Below, piece by piece: positions 9,007 through 16,220 of a stretch of DNA of 56,902 bases (position 1 is the stretch's first letter; each line of letters starts with the position of its first letter). A program made the position numbers and the translations under genes. The notes beneath the pieces are model-generated. The model was given only the letters and a program-made list of their open reading frames with translations, was not told where the DNA came from and searched no databases. The DNA is from an uncultured Bacteroidota bacterium (GTDB taxonomy: Bacteria > Bacteroidota > Bacteroidia > Flavobacteriales > Flavobacteriaceae): the NCBI GenBank assembly GCA_902606555.1, contig CACLGQ010000001.1, positions 24,001 to 80,902 of the forward strand, in the 5' to 3' direction.

Positions 9007-9552
9007 TCAATTATTTAATTTTATAAAAAAAGTGAATTTGGAATCACCATATTTTCTATATTCATAAAAATTAGAATGAAAATTAAAATTTTTTTTTGAT
9101 GAATGTTCAAGAATTAAATAACCAGTTGATTTAAGATTATTTTGTTTAAATATTTGATTAATAATTGATATATACTGTGAATCTTGAAAATCGTAGGGTG
9201 GGTCAGCAAAAATTATGTCAAATTTTGAATTAATCCTTTTTAAATACTTGAATACGTCAGACTTAATAGTTGTAATCTTAAATTCCTGATCTTTACTAAA
9301 ATTCCTTATAAAACTTAAAGATTTTGTATTGTGATCAACTGAAGTAATTTTTTTACTTCCTCTTGAGGCAAACTCATAGCTAATATTTCCTGAGCCACAA
9401 AACAAGTCAAGAACTTCAACAGTCGTAATGTCAAATTTATTATTTAAAATATTAAATAAGGCTTCTTTACAACGGTCTGTTGTTGGTCTGAATTTTAAAT
9501 TTTTGGGTATGTTTATTCTTGTTCCACCTTTATTACCTCCAATAATTCTCAT
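9007..9552 (-). CDS. rsmD: 16S rRNA (guanine966-N2)-methyltransferase RsmD
   Basis: A 181-residue methyltransferase of normal RsmD length. It opens with MRIIGGNKGG and RPTTDRCKEALFNIL, the family's N-terminal signature. The SAM-binding motif is VLDLFCGSGNISYE and the N-methyltransferase catalytic motif is DPPYDF. It methylates G966 of 16S rRNA during 30S assembly. Its ATG overlaps the stop of the DUF3822 gene by one base (TAATG), the usual arrangement in Flavobacteriia. Confidence 0.93.
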   Translation of the reverse strand: MRIIGGNKGGTRINIPKNLKFRPTTDRCKEALFNILNNKFDITTVEVLDLFCGSGNISYEFASRGSKKITSVDHNTKSLSFIRNFSKDQEFKITTIKSDVFKYLKRINSKFDIIFADPPYDFQDSQYISIINQIFKQNNLKSTGYLILEHSSKKNFNFHSNFYEYRKYGDSKFTFFIKLNN

Positions 9553-10337
9553 TATGAATATAAAAAATCAGTTTTTTTATCATTGATAATTTTGAAATTA
9601 TTAAAAAATTTATTCGCTAAGTCATATAAATCATCATTTTTAGAATCAATTATAAAATTTATTAACGTTTCATCAACATTTAGATCTTTTTCTTTAAGTG
9701 TCAATAATATAAAGTACACAATATCAGCTCCAGTGTTAATTTCATATGAATTAAAAAAAACTAAATTGTCCTTATTAAAAATGATGATTTTAACTTTCTT
9801 ATTGTCAACATAAGCAAAAAATGACTTATTATCTCTTATTTTAAATATTTTTTTTATTAATACACTATTAAAATGATAATAATTAATGTTTTTGAATTTA
9901 TCAACTAAAAAATTGTTGACATTAACATAAGGAATATAAACATTTTTAATTTTTAATTCCTCTATATTATCATTTGAAATAAAATCATTTTTTTTAACTC
10001 TTGTTATATATTTTAAATAAGTTCGCTCTTCTTTTTCGTCAAACAATTCATCTGGAACTAATGTAAATAAATCATTTTCTAGAAAAAGTTTGACATTTGC
10101 TACAATATTTGGATTTAAATCATTTTTTTCAAAAAATAATTTTATAGTGGATGTTAAGGATTCAGTTTCAAGGATTTTTTCAAAATTTTTTCTACAATGA
10201 AAGACACTATTTGAAGTAATATCTTTGGTTATAAAAGATATGAAATGATTCCCTACTGAAAGTTCGAGGTTAACTTGCTTATTTTTATTTTCTATCAAAA
10301 TCAAATGTTGTAGGCCAATTTCCGTTTGTACTAACAT
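9552..10337 (-). CDS. DUF3822 family protein next to rsmD
   Basis: A 261-residue soluble protein without a signal peptide, rich in Asn, Lys, Phe and Ile. Position beside rsmD and overall layout fit the DUF3822 family of Bacteroidota, whose fold is thought to resemble actin-like ATPases; I cannot confirm this from motifs. The ATG at 10337 gives a 53-base overlap with the upstream gene. TTG codons at 10304 or 10298 would shorten the overlap and still keep the first predicted beta strand (VNLELSVGNHFISF), so the start is uncertain. Confidence 0.7.
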   Translation of the reverse strand: MLVQTEIGLQHLILIENKNKQVNLELSVGNHFISFITKDITSNSVFHCRKNFEKILETESLTSTIKLFFEKNDLNPNIVANVKLFLENDLFTLVPDELFDEKEERTYLKYITRVKKNDFISNDNIEELKIKNVYIPYVNVNNFLVDKFKNINYYHFNSVLIKKIFKIRDNKSFFAYVDNKKVKIIIFNKDNLVFFNSYEINTGADIVYFILLTLKEKDLNVDETLINFIIDSKNDDLYDLANKFFNNFKIINDKKTDFLYS

Positions 10338-10974
10338 CTGATAATGACCCTAAAATAATATCAGGACCATTAACACCATCTACTGAAACCGTTTGTTTCT
10401 CCTGTGCTATTAAGTCCTTGTTTTGATCAAATAATATGAGATCTTTAGATACTCTAACCTCAAAAACAGGTACATTGTATCCATTTTTATCAATAATATC
10501 AGCCTTCAATTTGAATTTTTCATCGATTCCGTTAATTGGGACTGATGCCATATATTTATATGACTCAGTATTTGAAAATAAAGAATCTTTTACAGAAACA
10601 TAACCGAGGGTATCAATAACAATTATTTCTCTTAACATATCGATTCTATACACTCTATCATATTGCATAAAACTTGAGTCTCTTTTCTGTACAATTGTGA
10701 ATTGAGCAGAATCAACAAACTTTACTAATTCATCAAAATCATTTGAATAAATTCCATTAACACTTTTAAAAGCAACTTGAGCATTCCTTATATCTTTTAA
10801 TCTGTCAATAACTTTTAAGTATCTTTCATTTTTAACCTTATTAAACTCAATAGGGGAATTGATAGATTGATAAATTGCGAAAACAAGTAATGCAGAAAAA
10901 AAGAAAAGAACATAAGTAATTTGCTTTCTATATTTTTCTGTTATTTCAAATAGTTGCTGTAGGATTTTTTTCAT
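10285..10974 (-). CDS. Single-pass membrane protein with pilin-like N-terminus, unknown function
   Basis: A 229-residue protein. After a short cytoplasmic stretch there is one membrane helix (about residues 19-38). It is followed by a long helix-like region leading into KDIRNAQVAFKSVNGIYSND, then a beta-rich C-terminal half. The pattern of membrane helix, amphipathic helix, A-x-x-A-F/Y-K and G-x-Y resembles the N-terminal half of type II pseudopilin folds, but no prepilin peptidase site is obvious, so this is only a shape similarity. It starts the string ahead of DUF3822 and rsmD and has a TAGTTTTG element upstream at 10984-10991. Confidence 0.6.
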   Translation of the reverse strand: MKKILQQLFEITEKYRKQITYVLFFFSALLVFAIYQSINSPIEFNKVKNERYLKVIDRLKDIRNAQVAFKSVNGIYSNDFDELVKFVDSAQFTIVQKRDSSFMQYDRVYRIDMLREIIVIDTLGYVSVKDSLFSNTESYKYMASVPINGIDEKFKLKADIIDKNGYNVPVFEVRVSKDLILFDQNKDLIAQEKQTVSVDGVNGPDIILGSLSDVSTNGNWPTTFDFDRK

Positions 10975-10983
10975 AGATCAAAA

Positions 10984-10991
10984 CAAAACTA
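10984..10991 (-). promoter_or_regulatory. -7 type promoter element TAGTTTTG
   Basis: Exact TAnnTTTG match on the minus strand, nine bases before the ATG of the 229-residue membrane protein gene. No clear -33 element is visible. Confidence 0.45.
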
Positions 10992-11070
10992 CAATTTTTT
11001 TTAATTTATGAAAATAATTTATTTGAATCGTTTTTTACATGTTTTTATTATCTTTCGTCAAATTTAAAAT

Positions 11071-11802
11071 GTGACGGTTTCTGCCTTAATTCCTGCAAGA
11101 CTAAATTCAACTCGACTTGAAAAAAAACTTATAAAAAATTTAGAGGGAGTTCCCATAATTGTAAGAACAGCACAAAATATAACTTCTACAAAATTATTTG
11201 ACAATGTTGTTGTGATTACAGATTCTGATGAAATTATTGATATTTTAAAAAAGTTTAAGATAAAATTTCTAAAAAGTAAACAAAAACATAAAACCGGTAC
11301 AGACAGGATAGCTGAATTTTCAAACAAATTCAAAAGCGATATTATTATTAATGTACAAGGAGATGAGCCTTTTGTTTTAAAAGAGGATTTATTAAAAATA
11401 ATTAATAAGTTCAAGAGTGACATTGAAAATAAAATTAACGTTATATCATTAATGACGAAGTTAATTTCTGATGAAGAAATTGGTAATCCAAACAATGTTA
11501 AAGTAGTTGTAGATAAAAACAAAAATTCTTTATTATTTTCGAGAAGTATAATACCATTTAATCGTTTTGAAAATGACATTAATTATTATAAGCACATTGG
11601 TATTTATGCATTTAGAAATTCATTTTTAAATAAATTCAAAAAATATAAGCAAACTAATTTGGAACTCTCTGAAATGATTGAAGCTTTGCGAATTATCGAA
11701 CATGGATACAATATCCACATGATTGAAATAGATCATGAACAAATATCAATTGACACTATAGATGACTTTAATAAGGCAAAATCATTGCTGAACAAAAAAT
11801 GA
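11071..11802 (+). CDS. kdsB: CMP-Kdo synthetase (3-deoxy-manno-octulosonate cytidylyltransferase)
   Basis: A 243-residue protein, normal length for KdsB. The nucleotide-binding N-terminus ALIPARLNSTRLEKK is present, as are KTGTDRIAEF and VQGDEPF, the signatures of CMP-sugar synthetases acting on Kdo. The enzyme activates Kdo for the lipopolysaccharide inner core in the cytoplasm. Translation starts with GTG at 11071; a near-consensus TATCTTTC promoter-like box lies at 11049-11056. Its stop overlaps the next gene's ATG by four bases. That next gene, an acyltransferase, fits an envelope-lipid context. Confidence 0.92.
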   Translation: MTVSALIPARLNSTRLEKKLIKNLEGVPIIVRTAQNITSTKLFDNVVVITDSDEIIDILKKFKIKFLKSKQKHKTGTDRIAEFSNKFKSDIIINVQGDEPFVLKEDLLKIINKFKSDIENKINVISLMTKLISDEEIGNPNNVKVVVDKNKNSLLFSRSIIPFNRFENDINYYKHIGIYAFRNSFLNKFKKYKQTNLELSEMIEALRIIEHGYNIHMIEIDHEQISIDTIDDFNKAKSLLNKK

Positions 11803-12326
11803 TAAAATTTATTTTTTACAAAATTTTTAAATGGAAAATTATTGGCTTCAAAAAACTAAATAAAAAGTGTATTTTGATTGCTGGTCCGCATACACATTGG
11901 GTTGATTTTTTTTTAGGTTTAGCAATTAGAAATATTATTAATGAGGACATTAAGTTTATAGGAAAAAAAGAGCTATTTTTTTTTCCTTTAAATTTAATCA
12001 TGAATTATCTTGGTGGAATTCCTGTGAACAGAAATAGTAATACTAATACAGTGGATCAAATATCTAATATTTTTATCAGAAGAAAAAAATTTAAATTAGC
12101 AATCTCACCTGAGGGTACGAGAAAAAAAGTACATAAATGGAAAACAGGTTTTTACTATATAGCTAAAAAATCCAAAGTACCTGTTATATGTATTTCTTTG
12201 AATTTTCTTGACAGAACAGTTACATTTTCTAATCCTTATAAATTAACAAATAATAAGGATTTAGACTTTGAAAATTTGAAAAAAAATTTTAGAGGATCAG
12301 TAGGTAAAGTCAAAAAATACTCATGA
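11799..12326 (+). CDS. PlsC-like 1-acyl-glycerol-3-phosphate acyltransferase family protein
   Basis: A 175-residue protein with the acyltransferase HX4D motif as GPHTHWVDFFLGL and the substrate-binding SPEGTRKK motif (EGTR) about 75 residues later, followed by TGFYYIAKKSKVPV. These define the LPLAT/PlsC superfamily. It is short and has no clear N-terminal membrane span, like the small acyltransferases found near Kdo genes in Flavobacteriia. It is likely an inner-face membrane enzyme acylating a lysophospholipid or related lipid; exact acceptor unknown. It overlaps kdsB by 4 bases upstream and the convergent yebC by 6 bases. Confidence 0.82.
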   Translation: MIKFIFYKIFKWKIIGFKKLNKKCILIAGPHTHWVDFFLGLAIRNIINEDIKFIGKKELFFFPLNLIMNYLGGIPVNRNSNTNTVDQISNIFIRRKKFKLAISPEGTRKKVHKWKTGFYYIAKKSKVPVICISLNFLDRTVTFSNPYKLTNNKDLDFENLKKNFRGSVGKVKKYS

Positions 12327-13037
12327 ATTTCCAATATTATGATAAACATTCTGTACATCATCATCACCCTCGCACATTTCTAAAAGTTTGTCAATATCTC
12401 TTTTTTGATCCTCTTTCAAGTCTTTATAATTATTAGGAATTCTTTCAAATCCTGAGCTTATGATGATTACATCTCTTTTTTCTAATTCACGCTGAATTTC
12501 ACCAAATGAATCAAAATTTGCATATATAATAAGTTGATTATTATCATTATCATCAATAATTTCTTCTAATCCATAATCAATTAGTTCAAATTCCAGAACA
12601 TCTCGATCAACATTATTCTGTATTTTAAATGTAGAATATCTAGTAAATAAAAATTCAACTGATCCACTTGTTGCAAGGTTCCCATTACATTTATTAAAAT
12701 AACTTCTAATGTTTGCAACAGTTCTGTTGTTATTATCAGTTATACACTCAATAATCACAGGAATTCCGTGTGGACCGTAACCTTCAAAAATAACTTCCTT
12801 GTAATTCTCTGTATTTTTCTCTGATGCATTTTTAATGGCGCGAGTTATATTTTCTTTTGGCATATTAGCAGACTTTGCATTTTGAATAACTGCCCTTAGT
12901 CTTGAATTTGATTCAGGGTTTGGACCAGCATCTTTCACAGCTACTGAGATGTCCTTAACGATTCTGGTAAATGTTTTTGCCATTGATGACCAGCGCTTAA
13001 GTTTTCTTGCTTTTCTAAATTCGAAAGCCCTACCCAT
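12321..13037 (-). CDS. yebC: YebC/PmpR family DNA-binding/translation-associated regulator
   Basis: A 238-residue protein of the standard YebC length. It starts with MGRAFEFRKARKLKRWSSMAK, with the family's Arg/Lys-rich first domain, NAKSANMPKENITRAI and the GYGPHGIPVIIECITDN block. Members have been described as DNA-binding regulators, and more recently as factors easing ribosome stalling. The Bacteroidota orthologue is of the long YebC type. It overlaps the end of gcvT by 8 bases, so it is probably co-transcribed and translationally coupled with it. Confidence 0.92.
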   Translation of the reverse strand: MGRAFEFRKARKLKRWSSMAKTFTRIVKDISVAVKDAGPNPESNSRLRAVIQNAKSANMPKENITRAIKNASEKNTENYKEVIFEGYGPHGIPVIIECITDNNNRTVANIRSYFNKCNGNLATSGSVEFLFTRYSTFKIQNNVDRDVLEFELIDYGLEEIIDDNDNNQLIIYANFDSFGEIQRELEKRDVIIISSGFERIPNNYKDLKEDQKRDIDKLLEMCEGDDDVQNVYHNIGNS

Positions 13038-14106
13038 TAGTTATCGGAAGTTTTATTATTTCTGCTTTTATTAATTTATCCCTTATTGAAATAAAAATTT
13101 TAGTACCAATTTTATAACTATCATTGATATATCCAATTCCTATTCCTACTTTATTTGATGGAGAAAAAGTGCCAGAGGTTACATAACCGATTCTTTCTCT
13201 TTTCTCATTTTTTATTTCATAACCATTTCTAGGAATAGCTCTATCAAGCATTCTAAAATTTATCATGGTTCTTGATGAATTTTTAATTGAATTAAGAACT
13301 TTTTCCTTTCCAATAAATTTTTTCTCAAGGTGAGTGATCCACATTAAATTAGCTTCAAATGGTGTGGTTTTATCGTCAATATCGTTTCCGTATAAACAAT
13401 AACCCATCTCCATGCGTAAAGTATCTCTTGCACCTAATCCTATAGGTTTAATATTATATTTCTCACCTTTAATTAATAATTCTTCCCAAACATTGGGTAT
13501 TATTTTATTATGTGCATAAAGCTCATATCCAATTGAACCAGTGTAACCTGTATTTGAAACAAGAATATTTTCATTGTTATAAGTGAGATTTTTAAAAGAA
13601 AACTTTTTTAAGTTTTCAAATTTATAATCAAATATTTCTGATATGAGAATGAGTGATTTAGGACCTTGAACTGAAATTAATCCTGTATTATTTGAAATGT
13701 CTGTGAGTGTACAATTAAATCCTTTTAAATTCGTGTTCAACCATTTCCAATCTTTACGAATATTAGCTGCATTCACAACTAGCATGAATTTATCTATATC
13801 AATTTTATATATAATCAAATCATCAACTATACCCCCATCTGGGTTTACAAAACAATTGTACTGAGCTCTTTCTATCTCTATTTTATTAATATTATTTGAA
13901 CAAACATATTCTAGGAAATTCAAAGACTGTTTTCCTTGGACAATAAATTCACCCATGTGAGAAACATCGAAAATTCCAACATCATTTCTAACAGTATTAT
14001 GTTCAACTGAAATACCTGAATATTGAATTGGCATATTATATCCACCAAAATCGACCATTTTAGCATTTAATAATATGTGCTGATTATAAAGAGCTGTTTT
14101 TTTCAT
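13030..14106 (-). CDS. gcvT: Glycine cleavage system aminomethyltransferase (T protein)
   Basis: A 358-residue protein, normal for GcvT. The N-terminal FGGYNMPIQYSGI and DVSHMGEF, the GARDTLRMEMGYCLYGND block that contributes to folate binding, and a C-terminal SGTFSPSNKVGIGIGYI barrel segment are all recognisable. It transfers the one-carbon unit of glycine to tetrahydrofolate together with GcvH/P/L; those partners are not in the window. The dihydrolipoyl dehydrogenase gene at 48506 could supply the L subunit. The gene is first of a gcvT-yebC pair, divergent from the plug-domain gene with 43 bases between. Confidence 0.94.
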   Translation of the reverse strand: MKKTALYNQHILLNAKMVDFGGYNMPIQYSGISVEHNTVRNDVGIFDVSHMGEFIVQGKQSLNFLEYVCSNNINKIEIERAQYNCFVNPDGGIVDDLIIYKIDIDKFMLVVNAANIRKDWKWLNTNLKGFNCTLTDISNNTGLISVQGPKSLILISEIFDYKFENLKKFSFKNLTYNNENILVSNTGYTGSIGYELYAHNKIIPNVWEELLIKGEKYNIKPIGLGARDTLRMEMGYCLYGNDIDDKTTPFEANLMWITHLEKKFIGKEKVLNSIKNSSRTMINFRMLDRAIPRNGYEIKNEKRERIGYVTSGTFSPSNKVGIGIGYINDSYKIGTKIFISIRDKLIKAEIIKLPITNG

Positions 14107-14149
14107 TAATTTCAGTACAAATTAATATCAAATTTTATTACTTTACAAA

Positions 14150-14599
14150 ATGATTTTTTTTAAAAACTACTATTTACCTTTAATATTTACATTATTTACA
14201 TCCTTATCTTTTTCACAAATTTTTATAGATAATGAGATTAAAGGTAAAGTTGCTGGATTAACAGTTTTGACACAATCAGGATCCCCAGGTGCTCCAAGTT
14301 ACATCAGAATTAGAGGAAATGGTTCATTAATTGGAAATAACGCTCCTTTGATTATTCTTGATGGCGTACCCTACGATAACACTCCACTTGGTGCCAATCC
14401 AAAATTTCCAGGTCTTGATATGTTAGCTTTGATAAATGGGTCTGAGGTTTACTCAGTTACGGTACTAAAAAATGCCATTGATGTTGCTTCATATGGTGTT
14501 AAGGGATCTAACGGAGTGATAATAATAACTACCCTAAGAGGTTTGAAAAAGGGGCCAACCCTTGAAGATTTATTAATTGACATGAATCTTCTTGATTAA
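14150..14599 (+). CDS. Stand-alone SusC/TonB-receptor plug domain, secreted, without barrel
   Basis: A 149-residue protein with a signal peptide (residues 1-~22, ending SLSFSQ). The rest of the protein is the plug domain of a SusC-type TonB-dependent receptor: GKVAGLTV, YIRIRGNGSLIGNNAPL, IILDGVPYDN, VTVLKNAIDVASYG and GSNGVIIITT. The outer-membrane barrel and the usual carboxypeptidase-D-like N-terminal domain are absent. The next gene begins five bases after this stop, so there is no frameshifted remainder. Possible roles include a periplasmic decoy, a regulator, or an accessory of a receptor encoded elsewhere; all are guesses. It is followed closely by a secreted M1 peptidase, suggesting one transcript. 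Confidence 0.8.
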   Translation: MIFFKNYYLPLIFTLFTSLSFSQIFIDNEIKGKVAGLTVLTQSGSPGAPSYIRIRGNGSLIGNNAPLIILDGVPYDNTPLGANPKFPGLDMLALINGSEVYSVTVLKNAIDVASYGVKGSNGVIIITTLRGLKKGPTLEDLLIDMNLLD

Positions 14600-14603
14600 T
14601 CTA

Positions 14604-16220
14604 ATGAAAAAGAATTTAATCCTTATTTTTTTTGTTCTGCCTACTTTGGTTTTTTCACAAAACTTTACTAGACAGGATACTCTTAGAGGATCAATAACCC
14701 CTGAAAGAGCATGGTGGGATTTAACTTATTATCATTTAGATATTGCTGTTGACCCTGATGATAAATTTATTAAAGGTAGTAATACTGTTCAATACAAAGT
14801 TCTTGAACCCTATGACGAAATTCAAATTGATTTACAAAAACCTTTAAAAATCACTAAGGTCACTCAAGACAACAAGGATTTATCATTCAGATTAGATGGA
14901 TATTCCCATCTCATTAAATTAAAGAAAAAACAAATAAAAGGCAGTGTAAATTCTATTAAGATTTTTTATGAAGGTAACCCAAAGGTTGCACTTCGTCCTC
15001 CGTGGGATGGTGGCTTAACATGGACCAGAGATTCCAATGGAAAACATTTTGTTGCAAATAGTAACCAAGGAATTGGAGCCAGTATATGGTGGCCCAATAA
15101 AGATCATATGTATGATGAAGTTGATAGTATGCTTATTAGTGTAAATGTGCCTAAAGATTTGATTAATGTTTCAAATGGAAGATTAAGATCCGTTGAAGAT
15201 CTTGGAGAAACCAAAACATTTCACTGGTTTGTTTCAAATCCAATAAATAATTATGGTGTTAATATTAACATAGGAGATTATGTTGATTTTTCTGAAATCT
15301 ATGTGGGTGAGATGGGTAACCTTGATATGATTTATTATGTACTGAAAGATAATATTTTGAGAGCTAAATCTCAATTCAAAGATGCAATTAAAATGATGCA
15401 AGCATTCGAACATTGGTTTGGACCATATCCTTTTTATGAAGATAGTTTTAAGATAGTTGAAGTTCCATATTTGGGTATGGAACATCAGAGTTCCATAACT
15501 TATGGAAATAAATATATGAAAGGTTACCTTGGAAGAGATTTATCTAGAACAGGGTGGGGGTTAAAATTTGACTATATAATAATTCATGAGGCAGGACATG
15601 AGTGGTTTGCTAACAACATAACTTATAGAGATATTGCTGACATGTGGATTCATGAATCTTTTACAACTTATTCTGAAAATTTATTTTTGGACTATCACTA
15701 TGGAAAAGAAGCAGCTTCAGAGTATGTTATTGGAACACGTGCTAGCATTGCTAACAGGTCTCCTATTATAGGCAAATATGGTGTAAATTTTAGAGGAAGT
15801 GATTTATATTCAAAAGGAGCAAATATTTTACATACTTTAAGGCAAATTGCCAGGGATGATGAAAAATGGAGAAGTATTCTTCGTGGTTTAAATAAAGAAT
15901 TTTATCACAAAACAGTTACAACAGCTCAAGTTGAGAACTATATTTCAAATAAAATGCAGTATGATTTATCTTCATTCTTTGATCAGTATCTGAGAGATTT
16001 TAGAATACCTACATTAGAATATTATTATAAAAATGGTAATTTGAATTGTAGATGGATAAATGTTATTGATAATTTTAAAATGCCTATTGAAATTATAATC
16101 GGAAATAAAAAAGTTTTTTTAGAAATTGACAATTCTTACAAAAAGATACCATCTTCAGTCGATAAAATCAGGATTGACCCAAATTATTACGTTTTTTTAA
16201 AGAAGATTGAAGGAGTTTAA
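14604..16220 (+). CDS. Secreted M1 family aminopeptidase
   Basis: I choose the ATG at 14604 because it begins directly with a signal peptide (MKKNLILIFFVLPTLVFSQ); an in-frame TTG at 14592 would add four residues and overlap the upstream gene. The protein has 538 residues. The zinc site is HEAGH (328-332) with the third ligand Glu351 in WIHESFTTYSE, giving HExxH-x18-E, and the upstream exopeptidase motif appears as YLGMEHQSS (GMEH in place of GAMEN). This defines a gluzincin of family M1, likely trimming peptides outside the cytoplasm. It is shorter than classical PepN because C-terminal helical domains are reduced. Its end overlaps clpC by 4 bases (convergent). Confidence 0.92.
   Translation: MKKNLILIFFVLPTLVFSQNFTRQDTLRGSITPERAWWDLTYYHLDIAVDPDDKFIKGSNTVQYKVLEPYDEIQIDLQKPLKITKVTQDNKDLSFRLDGYSHLIKLKKKQIKGSVNSIKIFYEGNPKVALRPPWDGGLTWTRDSNGKHFVANSNQGIGASIWWPNKDHMYDEVDSMLISVNVPKDLINVSNGRLRSVEDLGETKTFHWFVSNPINNYGVNINIGDYVDFSEIYVGEMGNLDMIYYVLKDNILRAKSQFKDAIKMMQAFEHWFGPYPFYEDSFKIVEVPYLGMEHQSSITYGNKYMKGYLGRDLSRTGWGLKFDYIIIHEAGHEWFANNITYRDIADMWIHESFTTYSENLFLDYHYGKEAASEYVIGTRASIANRSPIIGKYGVNFRGSDLYSKGANILHTLRQIARDDEKWRSILRGLNKEFYHKTVTTAQVENYISNKMQYDLSSFFDQYLRDFRIPTLEYYYKNGNLNCRWINVIDNFKMPIEIIIGNKKVFLEIDNSYKKIPSSVDKIRIDPNYYVFLKKIEGV

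Noticed and set aside
8999-9011. ATTGATAATCAAT palindrome between rhomboid and rsmD genes as a terminator or operator
   Set aside because: The loop is a single base and the stem is short and AT-rich; it could be chance in such sequence.
11064-11579. Long open frame on the minus strand opposite kdsB
   Set aside because: It is a shadow of the kdsB coding frame; its translation is low-complexity Leu/Ser/Phe-rich, and kdsB has all family motifs.
14592-14603. TTG start for the M1 peptidase
   Set aside because: The ATG at 14604 begins directly with the signal peptide and avoids overlap with the plug-domain gene.
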